Positions 1 through 11,614 of a stretch of DNA of 64,000 nucleotides are shown piece after piece. The position numbers and the translations under genes are program-made. A model generated the notes under the pieces. It made no database searches. It was not told the DNA's origin and saw nothing but the letters and a program-made list of their open reading frames with translations. Each line of letters opens with the position of its first letter. Positions within the stretch are counted from its first letter, which is position 1. The stretch lies in the NCBI GenBank assembly GCA_020744225.1, contig JAGMWG010000018.1:744001-808000 (forward strand), given 5' to 3'. Origin of the DNA: Paraphoma chrysanthemicola (lineage: Eukaryota > Ascomycota > Dothideomycetes > Pleosporales > Phaeosphaeriaceae).

Positions 1-537
1 AAGTCGCCAGCGAGAATTAATCAATACAACGCACGTAGTCCGAAAATCGACCTTAATAGATTTTGAGGTTGCCTCTGCTCGGGGTTTGACACGGGCCGAA
101 GCCGATGTTTGTCAGACATCTGTCGCATCATCAGGACGACACTTCCACCGTTCACTCTCAAAAGCGTCCATGTTTCTGTCGAGCGAGCTGTACAAGAGGA
201 GCTGTCATCCTTCTCTACTCTCAACAACGACGTTTCTCTTATAAAGAAGCTGGCAATCGAGAAAATGAATGCAGTCAAGGTGCATCCAGGGGCATTGAAA
301 GGTGCTTGACAGTTTGCGACTCGCTACACATAGCGGCACGCCAGTCGAACCGAGGACTCTACCCCGCGAGACGTGGCCTATCAGAGCGCGGAATCTCGCC
401 GTATGCGCCGTATCGGAGCGCAGTGAGGCACGGGATCGGCACCAGTCAGCAAATGATGTGAGGATGGCAAAATGCAAGCTCCTTTCAATCGTGCAACTTG
501 CTCAACTCCACTTCCTCGACTAGAAGGGCTGCACATC
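1..537. other. 5' edge, upstream region of the MFS gene
   Basis: Short overlapping open frames occur on both strands, but none resembles a known family and none has convincing splice signals. I read this as intergenic or promoter DNA of the transporter gene that starts at 538. No RNA gene or repeat was seen. Confidence 0.5.
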
Positions 538-2115
538 ATGGCAGAGAAGCCACCCGTATCGGAGACCGCCAGCGAGCCCAATTCTGCACCAGAAATCAAT
601 CAAGAAGTAGATTGCGATGTCGAGAAGGAGACGACATTGCCATCAACTACACAACATGCTTCAGAGCCAGACATAGTGGATTGGGAGGGAGAAAACGACG
701 CTGCGACGCCCATGAACTGGACGAATATGCGCAAGTTCAAGAACATCTCAGTCATTTGTTATTGCACTTTCTTGACGTGAGTATATTGCATGGCATATCC
801 AGTCGAGACGCGCACTAATACTGATAGGCCTCTCGGGTCCACGATGTTCGCTCCTGCCATAGGACAGGTCATGGCGACCTACAAGTCCTCGAACCCACTT
901 CTTGCGTCCTTTGTCGTGTCAGTTTGGATTCTAGGGTACTTCTTTGGGCCGTTGTTCCTTGGACCACTTTCAGAGCTGTACGGGAGATTGCCCGTATACG
1001 TGGTGTGCAACATCCTGTTCACAGTGTTCAATGTGGGTAGCGCACTATCTCCCTCGCTACCAGCCCTTGTCATTTTCCGTTTCCTTGCTGGAACTTTTGG
1101 TGGCTGCCCAATCACAATTGGAGCTGGCACTTTTGGCGATCTTATTCGTCCACGAAGTCGAGGCAAGATCGTTGCCATTTGGTCTCTCGGACCCATTATG
1201 GGACCCATCCTCGGACCTATTGCTGGAGGTTATTTGGGAGAGGGTGCTGGCTGGAGATGGATTTGCTGGACTCTCGCTATTGCTTCTGGAGTTGGGGCTG
1301 TCGCGTCAATCATCTTCCAGGAAGAAACATATCCGCCTGTCCTTCTAGCCAGAAAGACTGCAAGGCTGGTTAAAGAAACTGGCAACACGAACTTGAGAGC
1401 TCAGACGGACCTCAACGCCAACCGGACGCCATCACAAATCTTCGGTCGCGCGATAATACGACCTGTGAAACTTTTATTCCTATCTCCGACTATATCGATA
1501 CTATCGATCTACGTGGGAGTCGTGTACGGCTTCATGTACCTCCTGTTCACGACATTCCCGCTCGTGTTTCAGGTCCAGTATGGCTTCGACACCGGCGAGA
1601 TTGGTCTTACTTACATAGGCCTTGGCATCGGATCCATCTTGGGGCTCGGAATCGCGGGCGTTGTCACCGATAAGATTTACCGCAAAAAAGCCTTAGAAGG
1701 CCCGGTCAAGCCCGAGTACCGCATCGTACCCTTGATACCTATGGCATATTGTATACCCGTTGGATTATTCATATATGGGTGGACAACTCACTTCAAGACA
1801 CATTGGATAGCCCCAGAGATAGGGACAGTATTTGTGGGCATTGGCATAAACGTCTTGATGATGTGCGTATCAACTTACTTCATCGATGCTAACCCTCGCT
1901 TCGAGGCGTCGGCAAATGCAGCTTGCACCGCTGTGCGCTCGCTGATTGGGGCACTGGTGCCTTTGTTCGGTCGATCCATGTACGAGGCAATGGGTCTAGG
2001 GTGGGGCAACAGTTTACTGGGGTTTCTGACTCTTGCCATGGCTCCTTTGCCATACATATTCTTCAAGATTGGCGAAAGAATACGGACTAATCCGAGATTC
2101 CGACCAAATATGTAA
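538..2115 (+). CDS. MFS transporter, DHA1-type drug:H+ antiporter
   Basis: Exons 538-776 and 828-2115, about 508 aa. The intron has a GTGAGT donor, a CTGATAG end and phase 2, and it joins the cytosolic N-terminus to the first membrane helix in frame. The N-terminal ~75 residues are hydrophilic and acidic, ending in a DPxNW-like DAATPMNW segment before helix 1. The loop between helices 2 and 3 carries a motif-A variant (GPLSELYGRLPVY). Helix 5 has the antiporter motif C (GPIMGPILGPIAGGYLG). A long central loop and six more hydrophobic segments follow, giving 12 helices. This family exports drugs, toxins or metabolites across the plasma membrane; the substrate cannot be read from sequence. An in-frame ATG at 472 would add 22 residues, but 538 begins the family-like N-terminus. 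Confidence 0.9.
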
Positions 2116-2189
2116 TAAGATTCTGTAGTGTCGAGCAACGAAGGCGTGGACCCATGGCTGGCCCTTAGTAAACGCTGACCATGTACTAT

Positions 2190-2235
2190 GGTTCAATTAC
2201 CACGGTACTGCTTGTGTACCATGGTACTATTGAAC
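2190..2235. repeat. imperfect inverted repeat downstream of the MFS gene
   Basis: The left arm at 2190-2208 (GGTTCAATTACCACGGTAC) pairs imperfectly with the right arm at 2216-2235 (GTACCATGGTACTATTGAAC), leaving a loop of about 7 nt. It lies 75-120 nt past the MFS stop codon, so it may form a hairpin in the 3' UTR. Its function is unknown. Confidence 0.5.
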
Positions 2236-2540
2236 ACTAACAATGCTCTACATAACTCCTTCAGGGAACGTAAATAGATCTTTATCCCTACGATCAGAAT
2301 TCCCTGACTCCACCTTGGAAACACATTCTCCTGTGCTCACAAGACATTAGGTTTCACATCTCCGCTTTCACAGTGGGCTTCCATAGCAACCCTAGTGGCA
2401 TTGCCCGCCGTAGTCACTACAAGGCGAGTCACGAGCATAGCTCGCACCGCTGCGGCTCACTTTCAAGATATAAATCACCACTGAACTTCCAAGCATGCAA
2501 TTCAATATCATCGACATTGCAGCCACCTTCAACTTCCGTC

Positions 2541-3791
2541 ATGGCTTCAACCTGCCAGACCTCCAACATTTATGCTGCGCTACAAAGCTTAAGCCTAGAG
2601 GGATGCGATGACGAATCTCTGACCGAAGAGGACGAAGATGTGGACCAGGACTTTCAGCTGTCACACCACGAATTTGACCTCCTCGCCACAGAAGAAGAAC
2701 GCACCTACAAACCCGTCTTCACACGCGAGCTCCTACAGCAGATCGCCACAGATGTAGCCTACATCATGTCAGAGCAAATGAAGCCCAAAAGCCAGCGTGG
2801 TAAAGTGATAATCCAACAATCACGGTCTGACAGCACAGAAATGACAGTCTGGCAAGGCATCCGGGTAGCAGACAGCGTAACAATCCACTACCTAACACGC
2901 ATAGAAATGCTACCAACTTTTCGAAAACTATTCGGCGCCCTGCACGAACGCAGTAAGCTCTTGCGCAGTCTCAACAAAGACATAACTGAAGATGAATTCA
3001 TCAACCACGCCGCCACCCCATACTTTATCGAATCATTCCATCGCGTCATTAACACAACACACCTGAACGCCCCACTCATGCACCGATGGCGCGTCAAGCT
3101 CAAGCACACTCAATCCCTTTGGAATGCAAGTTCATCTTGCTCCCGGATACTCAACATCATATCCCGCGGCGCTTCGATGCTCAAATCGCCCATTACGCGC
3201 ATCATCTGCATCGGACTCGGAAAACTCAACGTCCAAACCGAATGGTACCAGTCCGCACTGCAACATCTGACCGTCTTCTCGATTGCTGCGGCGCTAGACA
3301 AGCTTAATAAAGCGCGGTTCAACGAGTGTGAAGATGTGGAGATCATAGCGCAGGATCCGTGCTATGAGGAGAAAGACTTCATTCTGCTCCAGGAACTCGC
3401 AACAACGACAATCACTTTTGCGCACGATGATCCGAATACGCTTGTGGCTATTGATGAGAACACGCTTCTTGTGTCTGCGTATTTGCCGATGAGTATGCCG
3501 CTGGCGCAAATCGTGGCCGATCTGTGTGCGGATGAAAAGGGGAAGATGAAAGGTCCGGCGATGATGTTGTGGGACAAGTTGGATGATGTGAGGATGGCGA
3601 GGAGATGGTATTGTATGAGAGATAGGGGAAGCCCGGGGGTGGCCAGGATGTTGCAAGGGTATGGGAAGTGGAGGAGGGGTTTGGGGACTTTGGATGAGCG
3701 GTTGAAGAAAAATGCTAGGGGCAAGGGAACAGGGAGGTGGAAGTATTGGTTGGAGGATACGGATCTCTGGGTCAGGAAGGATGAGCAATAA
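2541..3791 (+). CDS. SRR1-like domain protein
   Basis: Single exon, 416 aa from the ATG at 2541, which has a good context (CGTCATGG). An in-frame ATG at 2373 would add 56 poorly structured residues. After an acidic stretch (EEDEDVDQDF) there is a mixed alpha/beta domain. From about residue 216 it shows the SRR1 pattern: a strand-plus-glycine motif (IICIGLGKL), then the helix around QHLTVFSIAAAL, then a strand leading to DPCYEEKD. A basic tail ends the protein. SRR1-like domains were named from the plant SENSITIVITY TO RED LIGHT REDUCED 1 protein. Fungal members have no established biochemical role, so none is given here. Confidence 0.7.
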   Translation: MASTCQTSNIYAALQSLSLEGCDDESLTEEDEDVDQDFQLSHHEFDLLATEEERTYKPVFTRELLQQIATDVAYIMSEQMKPKSQRGKVIIQQSRSDSTEMTVWQGIRVADSVTIHYLTRIEMLPTFRKLFGALHERSKLLRSLNKDITEDEFINHAATPYFIESFHRVINTTHLNAPLMHRWRVKLKHTQSLWNASSSCSRILNIISRGASMLKSPITRIICIGLGKLNVQTEWYQSALQHLTVFSIAAALDKLNKARFNECEDVEIIAQDPCYEEKDFILLQELATTTITFAHDDPNTLVAIDENTLLVSAYLPMSMPLAQIVADLCADEKGKMKGPAMMLWDKLDDVRMARRWYCMRDRGSPGVARMLQGYGKWRRGLGTLDERLKKNARGKGTGRWKYWLEDTDLWVRKDEQ

Positions 3792-5269
3792 AATTGTCTG
3801 ACAGGGAAGACGGGAACAAGACAGAGAGTGAATCTCATATAGTTTTTGGTGCAAGCCCATCCCCGGAGGTCGTATCATAATATACAATTCACAAGCTGAC
3901 AAAGGGACATGCATAGTCTTCATCTTCTTTTCTGACACATGTCTATCGTGTGCTTGATTTAGGTTTATTTGGGGAAGTGTGCAAGAAACAGACGACGAGA
4001 ATGAGGGTAGATTTTACACAATGTGACCCGTCGTTCCAAGATTTCCTAATGCTCGCGCAAAGTTTTGCGTGCAGACGTGTGCGCCTAGATCAACATCTTA
4101 GGGAATCGGCATAGAAAAGCATACGTCCATGACCTTGCCGTTTCGTTGCGAAAAAGGAAGCACGAAGCACATGGGGTTGGCCCGGGTTGTTTTCAGCAGT
4201 GCATGGGACTTGGGCATCGTGCTTTTATCTCCCCTTCTAGAAGAAATGTCCACGACTGATGAAGAAGGAAGAATGGTGCATTGATATAACGAAACTTATA
4301 CGTCCTCTAGAGCAGGGGCCAAAGAGACTCCATGAGCAGTATGTTGTGTTTTCGAATCACAGAAGACATATGGCTATCATCTGACAATCTCGTGTCCTTG
4401 ATAGATCAGTGATAAGAGCTAGAACTAGCCCAGAACATGAAGAACGATTACATTAAACTTGGAGTCGACAAGAGCAAAGCTGCATGGGAAGACACCCAAA
4501 CGTCGATTTCTCTATCTCGCTATTTTCTCGAATAGTCCGTTGCAGGCAGAACGGAGCCATGGCTCTTGCTCATCTGGCTTTGTGTTGTTGGACAAAGCCA
4601 GGAAGACATAGCGTCGTCATCTAAGTATCTTGGGTAATACGGTTATCGGAATAACGAACTGCTTCGGTGAATTCAGCTTAGTGGAAGGACCTTATACACC
4701 CTCTCCCGGCGGAAAGAACACTCATAGAAGTGGCATGATGCGATTTTGGAGGATATATGGCTATTGTACAAATAAATACACATGGTCACTACGCATCTAG
4801 AAATTTGATCAGGTTTTAGGACAGCCGTCTCCAGCGGTAACATGACTGGGACACTGATATGTTCTTCGAACATGCACATACGGCACACGTTTATCGTCTT
4901 GACCGAGAGGTGGTCGTGGCGTCGAGGATGTAGCACTAGCGAGGAACGTGTCAAGTACCAGAAAAAGGATAAATACGTATGCAGTCAAATAGAGTGTAAT
5001 GGAACTGATATAGAGTCCGAGTCGCCGAGCAACATAACCAGATCGCTGGTGGTTTCGGACTCATAGCGGACCCCTACACGGATGAAAAACAAGAATGGTA
5101 CCAAGAGCGGTGCGAGGTTATACATGCCAAAGGCAGTCAATGTCTCACATGATCCAACACTTCTTGGATTCGTTGACTTCACAAGTCGTCGTCAAAATCA
5201 GTGCAAACACCCGATCATGAACACTGTACACTTTATTCTTGCAGCTGTCTAATTTCTCATGGAAATCCA
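3792..5269. other. intergenic region, convergent 3' ends
   Basis: About 1.5 kb between the 3' ends of the SRR1-like gene and the hydrolase gene. Open frames are under 100 codons, lack family-like motifs and have no plausible splice partners. I see no gene here; it probably holds two 3' UTRs and spacer. Confidence 0.5.
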
Positions 5270-6795
5270 TCATGACTTATACCTCTCCAGTACCTCCGCA
5301 ATCTTCTCCCTCACACCCTGCTTGCCCTCATACTTCTCCAACAAACTCGCGACAACATCCTCCGCCTTCTTCCCACTCGCCTCGCGCAGGATCTCATTCT
5401 CCTTTGGCAGGCCAATCCACGCATGCGGGTACTCCTTGTAATCTGCCTCGCTAATCAGCGGTAGCTTGGTGCCATCCGCCGCGCCGGAGAAGAATTTGTC
5501 TACGTCTTGCCTCTTCACATCATCTAGAGTATTGGGCTGCCAGTTCGGGCGGTCTTTTCTCCGCTCGATGAGGCGGGCGGTGACGCCTTCAACGAAATCG
5601 GGATGGGACATGAATTCCGCGGCAATGTCGTATTCGCGTTGGAAGGTCTGCGCAATTGACCATTGGCGGCCAACGCGCATCTGCTGGAAGGTGACAGCAA
5701 CGGAAATGGGGGAGCGTGTCTGGATGGTGGCGATGGTCTTCTTCGCCCATGTCTTCAGATCAGGGGAGCCATTCTGGCGGACTTCCTCCAAGGACTTGAG
5801 AATATCCTGAATGCTGGGTTGGTCGCTATGGAAGACGCGGTCGATTGTCTTGCGCAGTTCACCAGAGATGTGGGGACGCTCTGCGGGCAAGCCAGTGCTG
5901 AACTCCTCGATTGTGGCGTTGATGATCTTGAAGCGCTCCTCCGAAGCCATGTAATCGGGGAACTGGAGCTCTGCAAGGCGTGACTCGAGCTGCTGGAGTG
6001 TGGAGGAGTCGATGTAGTGGGTTGCAACGCCGTGGTAGAACGCATCAACACCTTTCAGCTGCTCAGACGTAAGCGCAAGATAAGTACCGAGCGCGCCTTC
6101 CATGCGTGGGAGGAAGAACGAAGCGCCGACGTCAGGGAAGAAGCCGATAGTCGTCTCGGGCATGGCGAAGAGGGTATTCTCGGTTGCGATTCGGAACGGC
6201 GCGTGGATCGATAGGCCGACACCCCCACCCATTGTGATGCCATCCATGAATGCCACGTATGGCTTTGAATATGTTGCAATCAGGTGGTCCAGCTTGTATT
6301 CGAGGCCAAAGTAGTCCGCACTCCGTTGCTGGCCCTCTTTGCCCTCCTTGTTCCAGTTCGCCAGCGCTGCGACATCACCTCCGGCACAGAATGCGCGTCC
6401 TGAACCCTTGATGACTACCACGCCTGCCATCTCAGATTTCGCCCACTCCTGTAATCTGGGAATAATCTTGCGCGCCATGGAGCCGTTGAGCGAGTTGAGC
6501 TTCTTCGGTCGGTTGAGTTCGATGCTTCGCACGCCGTAGTTGTTTGTGAATATGACATCATCGGGGTCATCGTCTTGTTGTGCTTTGAGGAGATCTGCTG
6601 TTGGTGTGGCATACTGCAAGAATATTAGCAATTGTCATCTTGTTATGAGACATCGGCTGAATGTACCTTCCTCGTTCCGGTCACCCATGCCGGGTTTGAT
6701 ATCTTCGCGCGCAAAGGCATTGTGTTGGATGGTGCTATCCGCGAGACCCGGCTCAGCGGTGCTGCTGTGCGTCTTAAGGAGGTGCAGAGCGACAT
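5270..6795 (-). CDS. EHD3: 3-hydroxyisobutyryl-CoA hydrolase, mitochondrial
   Basis: Exons 6667-6795 and 5270-6613 (intron 6614-6666, GTACAT...TTGCAG, phase 0), about 490 aa. The enzyme hydrolyses 3-hydroxyisobutyryl-CoA in mitochondrial valine breakdown. The first ~43 residues are rich in Arg, Ser and Ala with no acidic residue (MSLCTSLRRTAAPLSRVSRI), a classic mitochondrial presequence; cleavage near the RKYAT junction is likely. The crotonase-fold signatures follow: the oxyanion-hole segment GSGRAFCAGGDV, the glycine-rich DGITMGGGVGLS, and PETTIGFFPDVGASF, which is typical of HIBCH rather than enoyl-CoA hydratase. The C-terminal HIBCH domain (EFMSHPDFVEGVTARLI) is complete. An in-frame ATG at 6840 would add 15 residues without presequence character, so I prefer 6795. 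Confidence 0.9.
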
Positions 6796-7219
6796 GTGTG
6801 TGTCGTGTGGGGGAGGGGCCGCGGTTGGCTGTTGACGCAACTTTTTGAATGCTCTGCTTGAACCTCGGGTAGCCGGGCTCTGGGAAGTAGTTGAGCTTCA
6901 ATCTGAAATTCGGCGGGATTCAATTTTGTGACAGATGAGGACGAGAGGTAGGCAATATGGTAAGAAGCTCAAACTTAGATTATTCTACCCCGGCAATGCT
7001 TTCCCGCAGCGATTCTCTCTCGAGGTACAGCTTTCATGGTGGAGCTCGGAAGTCCTCGTCACATGATTGGGCGCTGCACTCCATTATGTCAGCCTCATTT
7101 CGCGCTAAGAGAAATTGTAGCGGCGAGCAGACATCACCTCCGCATATCGCCATCGCAGCCAATTGCGCTTCATTCATTCTCCTTGCCCCATTGTCGGAGT
7201 TTTCGGTCTTTCATACACC
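6796..7219. promoter_or_regulatory. bidirectional promoter region of EHD3 and TUF1
   Basis: These 424 bp separate the start codons of two divergent nuclear genes for mitochondrial proteins. They must hold both 5' UTRs and promoters. I could not identify a specific factor site. Confidence 0.55.
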
Positions 7220-8641
7220 ATGTCGAGCTTCTCAAGAGTCTTGCTGCGCGCCGCGCGGTACCAGCGTGGCGTGAACCCAGTCCGAAATGCCCTGGGAATG
7301 CAGGGCACGAGCAGATACATGAACGGTGTACGGAACTATGCTGCGTTCACTCGTGACAAGCCTCATGTCAACATCGGTATGCATGCTTGATCTTTCTGCA
7401 TGTGTATATGAGCTAACAGGAGCAGGAACAATCGGTCACGTCGATCACGGAAAGGTACATGACCGCCTCTTCGCCTCCTCTCAGATCATACGAGACTAAT
7501 CCTCCAGACTACCCTCACAGCCGCCATCACCAAGCGCCAAGCAGAAAAGGGCTACGCAAAGTTCCTCGAATATGGCTCCATCGACAAGGCGCCCGAGGAG
7601 CGGAAGCGTGGTATCACCATCGCGACCGCACACATCGAGTACTCGACCGATAACCGCCACTACGCACACGTCGACTGCCCGGGCCACGCCGATTACATCA
7701 AGAACATGATTACTGGTGCAGCCAACATGGACGGCGCCATCATCGTCGTCGCTGCGTCAGACGGTCAAATGCCACAGACCCGTGAGCATTTGCTGCTGGC
7801 GCGCCAGGTCGGTGTGCAGAAGATTGTCGTCTTCGTCAACAAGGTCGATGCCATTGAGGACAAGGAGATGTTGGAGCTCGTCGAGATGGAGATGCGTGAG
7901 CTGCTCAGCAGCTACGGCTTCGAGGGCGACGAGACACCCATCATCATGGGCTCTGCTCTGTGTGCGCTCGAAGGCCGCCAGCCAGATATCGGTGAGCAGA
8001 AGATTGACGAGCTTCTCGAGGCAGTCGACACATGGATCCCCACCCCGGCCCGTGACACCGAGAAGCCCTTCCTCATGGCCGTCGAGGACGTCTTTTCAAT
8101 CGCCGGCCGTGGCACCGTCGTCTCAGGCCGTGTCGAGCGTGGTGTCCTCAAGAAGGACAGCGAAGTCGAGCTCGTCGGCAAGGGCGCGACCAGCATCAAG
8201 AGCAAGGTCACCGACATCGAGACCTTCAAGAAGTCCTGCGACGAGTCGCGCGCAGGCGACAACTCGGGCCTGCTTCTCCGCGGCGTCAAGCGCGAGGACG
8301 TCCGTCGTGGCATGGTTGTCTCCGTGCCCGGCCAAGTCAAGGCTCACAGGAAGTTCCTTGTCTCCATGTACGTGCTGAGCAAGGAGGAAGGCGGACGTCA
8401 CACTGGTTTCGGCGAGAACTACAGGCCGCAAATGTTCATCCGGACGGCTGACGAGTCGTGTGCGCTGAACTGGCCAGAGGGCACCGAGAACCCACACGAG
8501 AAGCAGGTCATGCCAGGTGACAATGTCGAGATGGTGTGCGAGCTGCACCAGCCCCACGTTCTGGAGACTGGACAGCGCTTCAACATGCGTGAAGGTGGCC
8601 GAACAGTTGCTACTGGTCTCGTTACCCGGGTCTTGGAGTAA
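7220..8641 (+). CDS. TUF1: mitochondrial translation elongation factor Tu
   Basis: Exons 7220-7376, 7426-7454 and 7508-8641, 439 aa. This GTPase delivers aminoacyl-tRNA to mitochondrial ribosomes. An Arg-rich presequence (MSSFSRVLLRAARYQRG) precedes the conserved KPHVNIG start of the G domain. G1 is GHVDHGK followed by TT, with an intron after the Lys codon. G3 is DCPGH, G4 is NKVD and G5 is GSALCALEG. The domain 2 and 3 beta-barrels are complete, including the RGMV segment and the C-terminal GRTVATGLV. Exon 2 is only 29 nt and holds most of the P-loop. The length matches yeast Tuf1. Confidence 0.96.
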
Positions 8642-9004
8642 GGTTAGACCGCAGTTGGGATGGGCGAGGATGAAGAAGACACACGCGACTGGGGACGTTC
8701 TTTGTACAATACTTCATGTCTGAGATGATATATCCCCCGCTCTCCGCTTTCTCATCACAATGTAACTTTAGCTAGCACAGCAACGGCACCAAAACGACAG
8801 CTATGGAGTCTAGACGGGGCAGGGAAGGCGTAGGCTTGGTATAGCATCTTGCCATGCATGTCAGGGAAATTTGGTAATGAAAATGATCTGATGTCTGAAT
8901 TCATTGCTGGCGTGGTATCATTTCAACATCCAATCGTCCTCCGTCCAAAACCTCGATATCAGTGTGATGAGTCGTAACACCACAAAGTTTAATATAGGAA
9001 TATG

Positions 9005-11545
9005 TCATGCATGCCGCTCAATCGGTCTAGGCTGCACTCTCTCCCCAACACCCAGTGGAAACAAAGGCGCACTCGCCTCGCTCATCTCGCGAATCTTCTT
9101 GATCAGATTACTAGCAACACGTTAGCACTCCATCGTCACCCGATCGAGTGACTGCGTCAACTTACCTGACAGGCAAATGCAACTTATCCTGTTCCCGCCA
9201 CAATATCCCCACCACCTTCTCCCGTCCCTTGGCATGATCTTCAAGATGTTCTGTGATCAATTGTCTACCCAATTCTTTACTGCATCCGTAAATGCGCTGT
9301 GTGCATCCGTCAAAATCACATATCCAAGAATCTCGCGGGCCGTTGGATTCGTAGGTTGGTAAGGGAGACGACACAAGTAACGGCGCGATGACATGTTTTG
9401 TGTGTGATGAGTTTGGTCTTGAAGATGCGTGATTGGTGGGTCGATGACGGAGTGGTAAGGGTGCAACGGTGCCATCTTGGGGGTTGTCTTCGCCCTCAGA
9501 TTCCGCACTTGTGGGTGGGGATTCTGGTGTGATGGAGGCACTGGCGGCACGTTTCCGGCGGGTTTGGTCTTCTGCCTCGTCGGCATCGGTCTCGTCGAGT
9601 TTGCGCTTCTCGCGGCTTGGCGAGAGGGCTTGAGTTGGTGTGTCGATACCCATTTCGTCTTCACTATCGGTTGGTTTGTCGCTTGTTTCGGCATCTGAAT
9701 CACCATCTGAGGAGTCCGAGTTCCGTACGGGCGCTTTGCCTTTGCCCGCCTTGTCTTTCCCGCCCTGAATGCCCTTGCTCTTGCCGGAGAATTTGCTGCT
9801 TCTTGGTCGCAAGACAGACAAACGACCTCTTTTCCGTCGACCAGGTGGCCGCCGCACGGGTGTTGCAATTACATCTTCCTCGTCGTCCGAGGTGTCCGAT
9901 GATTCCGACCCTTCCTCTTTGAGTGTGCCATGATCTTTTCGTGGTTTCAGCTCTACGCCCTCTGCTCGTCTTTGCTCTGCTGCTGTGAGGCTGTGTCCGG
10001 CCGCCAATTCTCGGTAGATTGGCTCGTCGACAAAGAAGCGTGTGCTTTTGCGCCGCGGGTGGTCCATCATGTAGCATAAATTCTGTGCATGTACCGAAAG
10101 CACATTCTGTGCAGTTCCCACGTCATCAATCTCGTAGCGTTTTACGATCAGTTGAGCGACTCGCTCTAGTGTTATGTTATTCCGGCCTGGTTTAAGCGCC
10201 CGTTGGTTGACAGCTTTCTGTATGAATTCGAACAATACCGCTGCTTCCCACCAATTGTTGTCCTTCTTGGGGGCTGACTGCGGCTTTTGGGCCGCCGTCT
10301 TTCCGCGCGTATCCTTTGTTTTCGGCACTGTGACTGGCGTGGCTGCTCTGGGCGAAGGCTTTGCGGTTCGCGATGGCCTCTCGGGTAGAGCCTGAGTAAA
10401 TCGACCCTCGATCCGCGCTTTGCATGTCTCAAAGTCTTGCTGGGCGATGTCAGGTAATTGTTGACGTTCGTCGTGATTGACTCACAGGATACTGCCGTTT
10501 AAAATATTGATAAATTGGTGTATTGCTCCAACCAATGCCCTGCGCTCGAATCAAGAAGCTCATCATCAGAAAGACATGATGCTTGTGGAATATCTCGGCG
10601 GCCGCTACTGGGTCGTCGCATGGAAAGCGCTCGTCCTCAGAGTACTGCGACTCATTAGCATACACCCTGACGCCTTTGCATCATGGCCAATGTTGCAATG
10701 TAATGAAGCCTCCGGCAGAACCTACCTCATGGTAAATCAACTGGGGGTTCGGCCCTCCACCCTTCTTGCGTGGCTCACTATAAATGTCGGTGACGAAATA
10801 GAGAAGCTGTACGGCTTGGATCATGTCGACATAAATCCTCTGATAGTGTGGTGCCGGCCGTATCTCGAACCAGCCAGCCTTGCCTTGTGCCCATATCACA
10901 AACTCGCCATCGGTCATTTCGCCGTAGGAGAAGCGCGTCACCTGTCGGATCTCGATGTCCACGGGCTTGTAGGGCTTGTTCAGCACTAAAGTCGCGTCAG
11001 CCCTGCGCAGAAGGTGCGGTGCTCAGAGCTGCCATGCAGCGCCATGAAAGTCGATGCACTTCACATACGGTACTTTGTCTGTCCACGGGCTGGTGGCTCC
11101 AATCGCCCTTGCACTTTGAGAGGCGTGTCGGCATAAGCCAATAGTAGACTGGCAGGCTTTCCATTGCTCTCGTACACGACTTGCGCATTGCTCAGGATGA
11201 ATATCTCCCACTCGTCGGAGTCGGTAATGGAGGGATCAACAGGCTTGAGAACATCGCCTTCCGGGGTTGGCATTTTGGTCAGGTACACCAAGCGTGTCGC
11301 ATCTCGGGTGTCCAAATGTTCCAGGGCGAGGTGAATTGCGCTGTATCGTGAAGCCTGAGCATCGCGGTCCTGGTCGCGTCGCTCTCATGCTAAGAAGGCG
11401 CGTTGGACTGATTGGCGGGGCTGTCGTCACAAGTCCGGCAAAGCGCGATGGGTGGGACGCCTCGAACCGACCGATCGCTTGCCAAGTCCAACTTTTCACA
11501 GTCATAGACTCTGAACCTACCATACTCGGCGGTGTCTGCTTTCAT
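9005..11545 (-). CDS. RFTS (DNMT1-RFD) domain protein without methyltransferase domain
   Basis: Exons, in transcript order: a 5' part ending at 11069 (5' end uncertain), 10726-10985, 10486-10644, 9166-10439 and 9005-9110. All four introns between these have GT...AG ends with CTGAC or CTAAT branch sites. The N-terminal half has the replication-foci-targeting pattern of DNMT1: EWEIFILSNAQVVY..., VQGRLEPP, the WFEIRPAPHYQRIY strand and a helical region. Next come a conserved helical domain (NNWWEAAVLFEFIQKAV), a long acidic/basic disordered linker rich in S/D/E/K, and a C-terminal segment with CDFDGC and H residues that may bind a metal. No methyltransferase motif is present. It is probably a nuclear chromatin-associated protein. 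The first exon is the weak point: a start at 11545 needs a 5' intron, and firm coding begins near 11375. Confidence 0.75.
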
Positions 11546-11614
11546 ACGACATTGAGCTGGCAAGGGTCATTATGTATCCCACGTCAAGACGGCGTCCAAG
11601 ATGTATGATGTCTG

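Noticed and set aside
3294..3938. Minus-strand frame of 214 codons opposite the SRR1-like gene
   Set aside because: Its Pro/Leu/His-rich composition is typical of an antisense shadow and it has no domain.
7912..8557. Minus-strand frames of 142-144 codons opposite TUF1
   Set aside because: They mirror the EF-Tu codons; the plus strand is clearly the gene.
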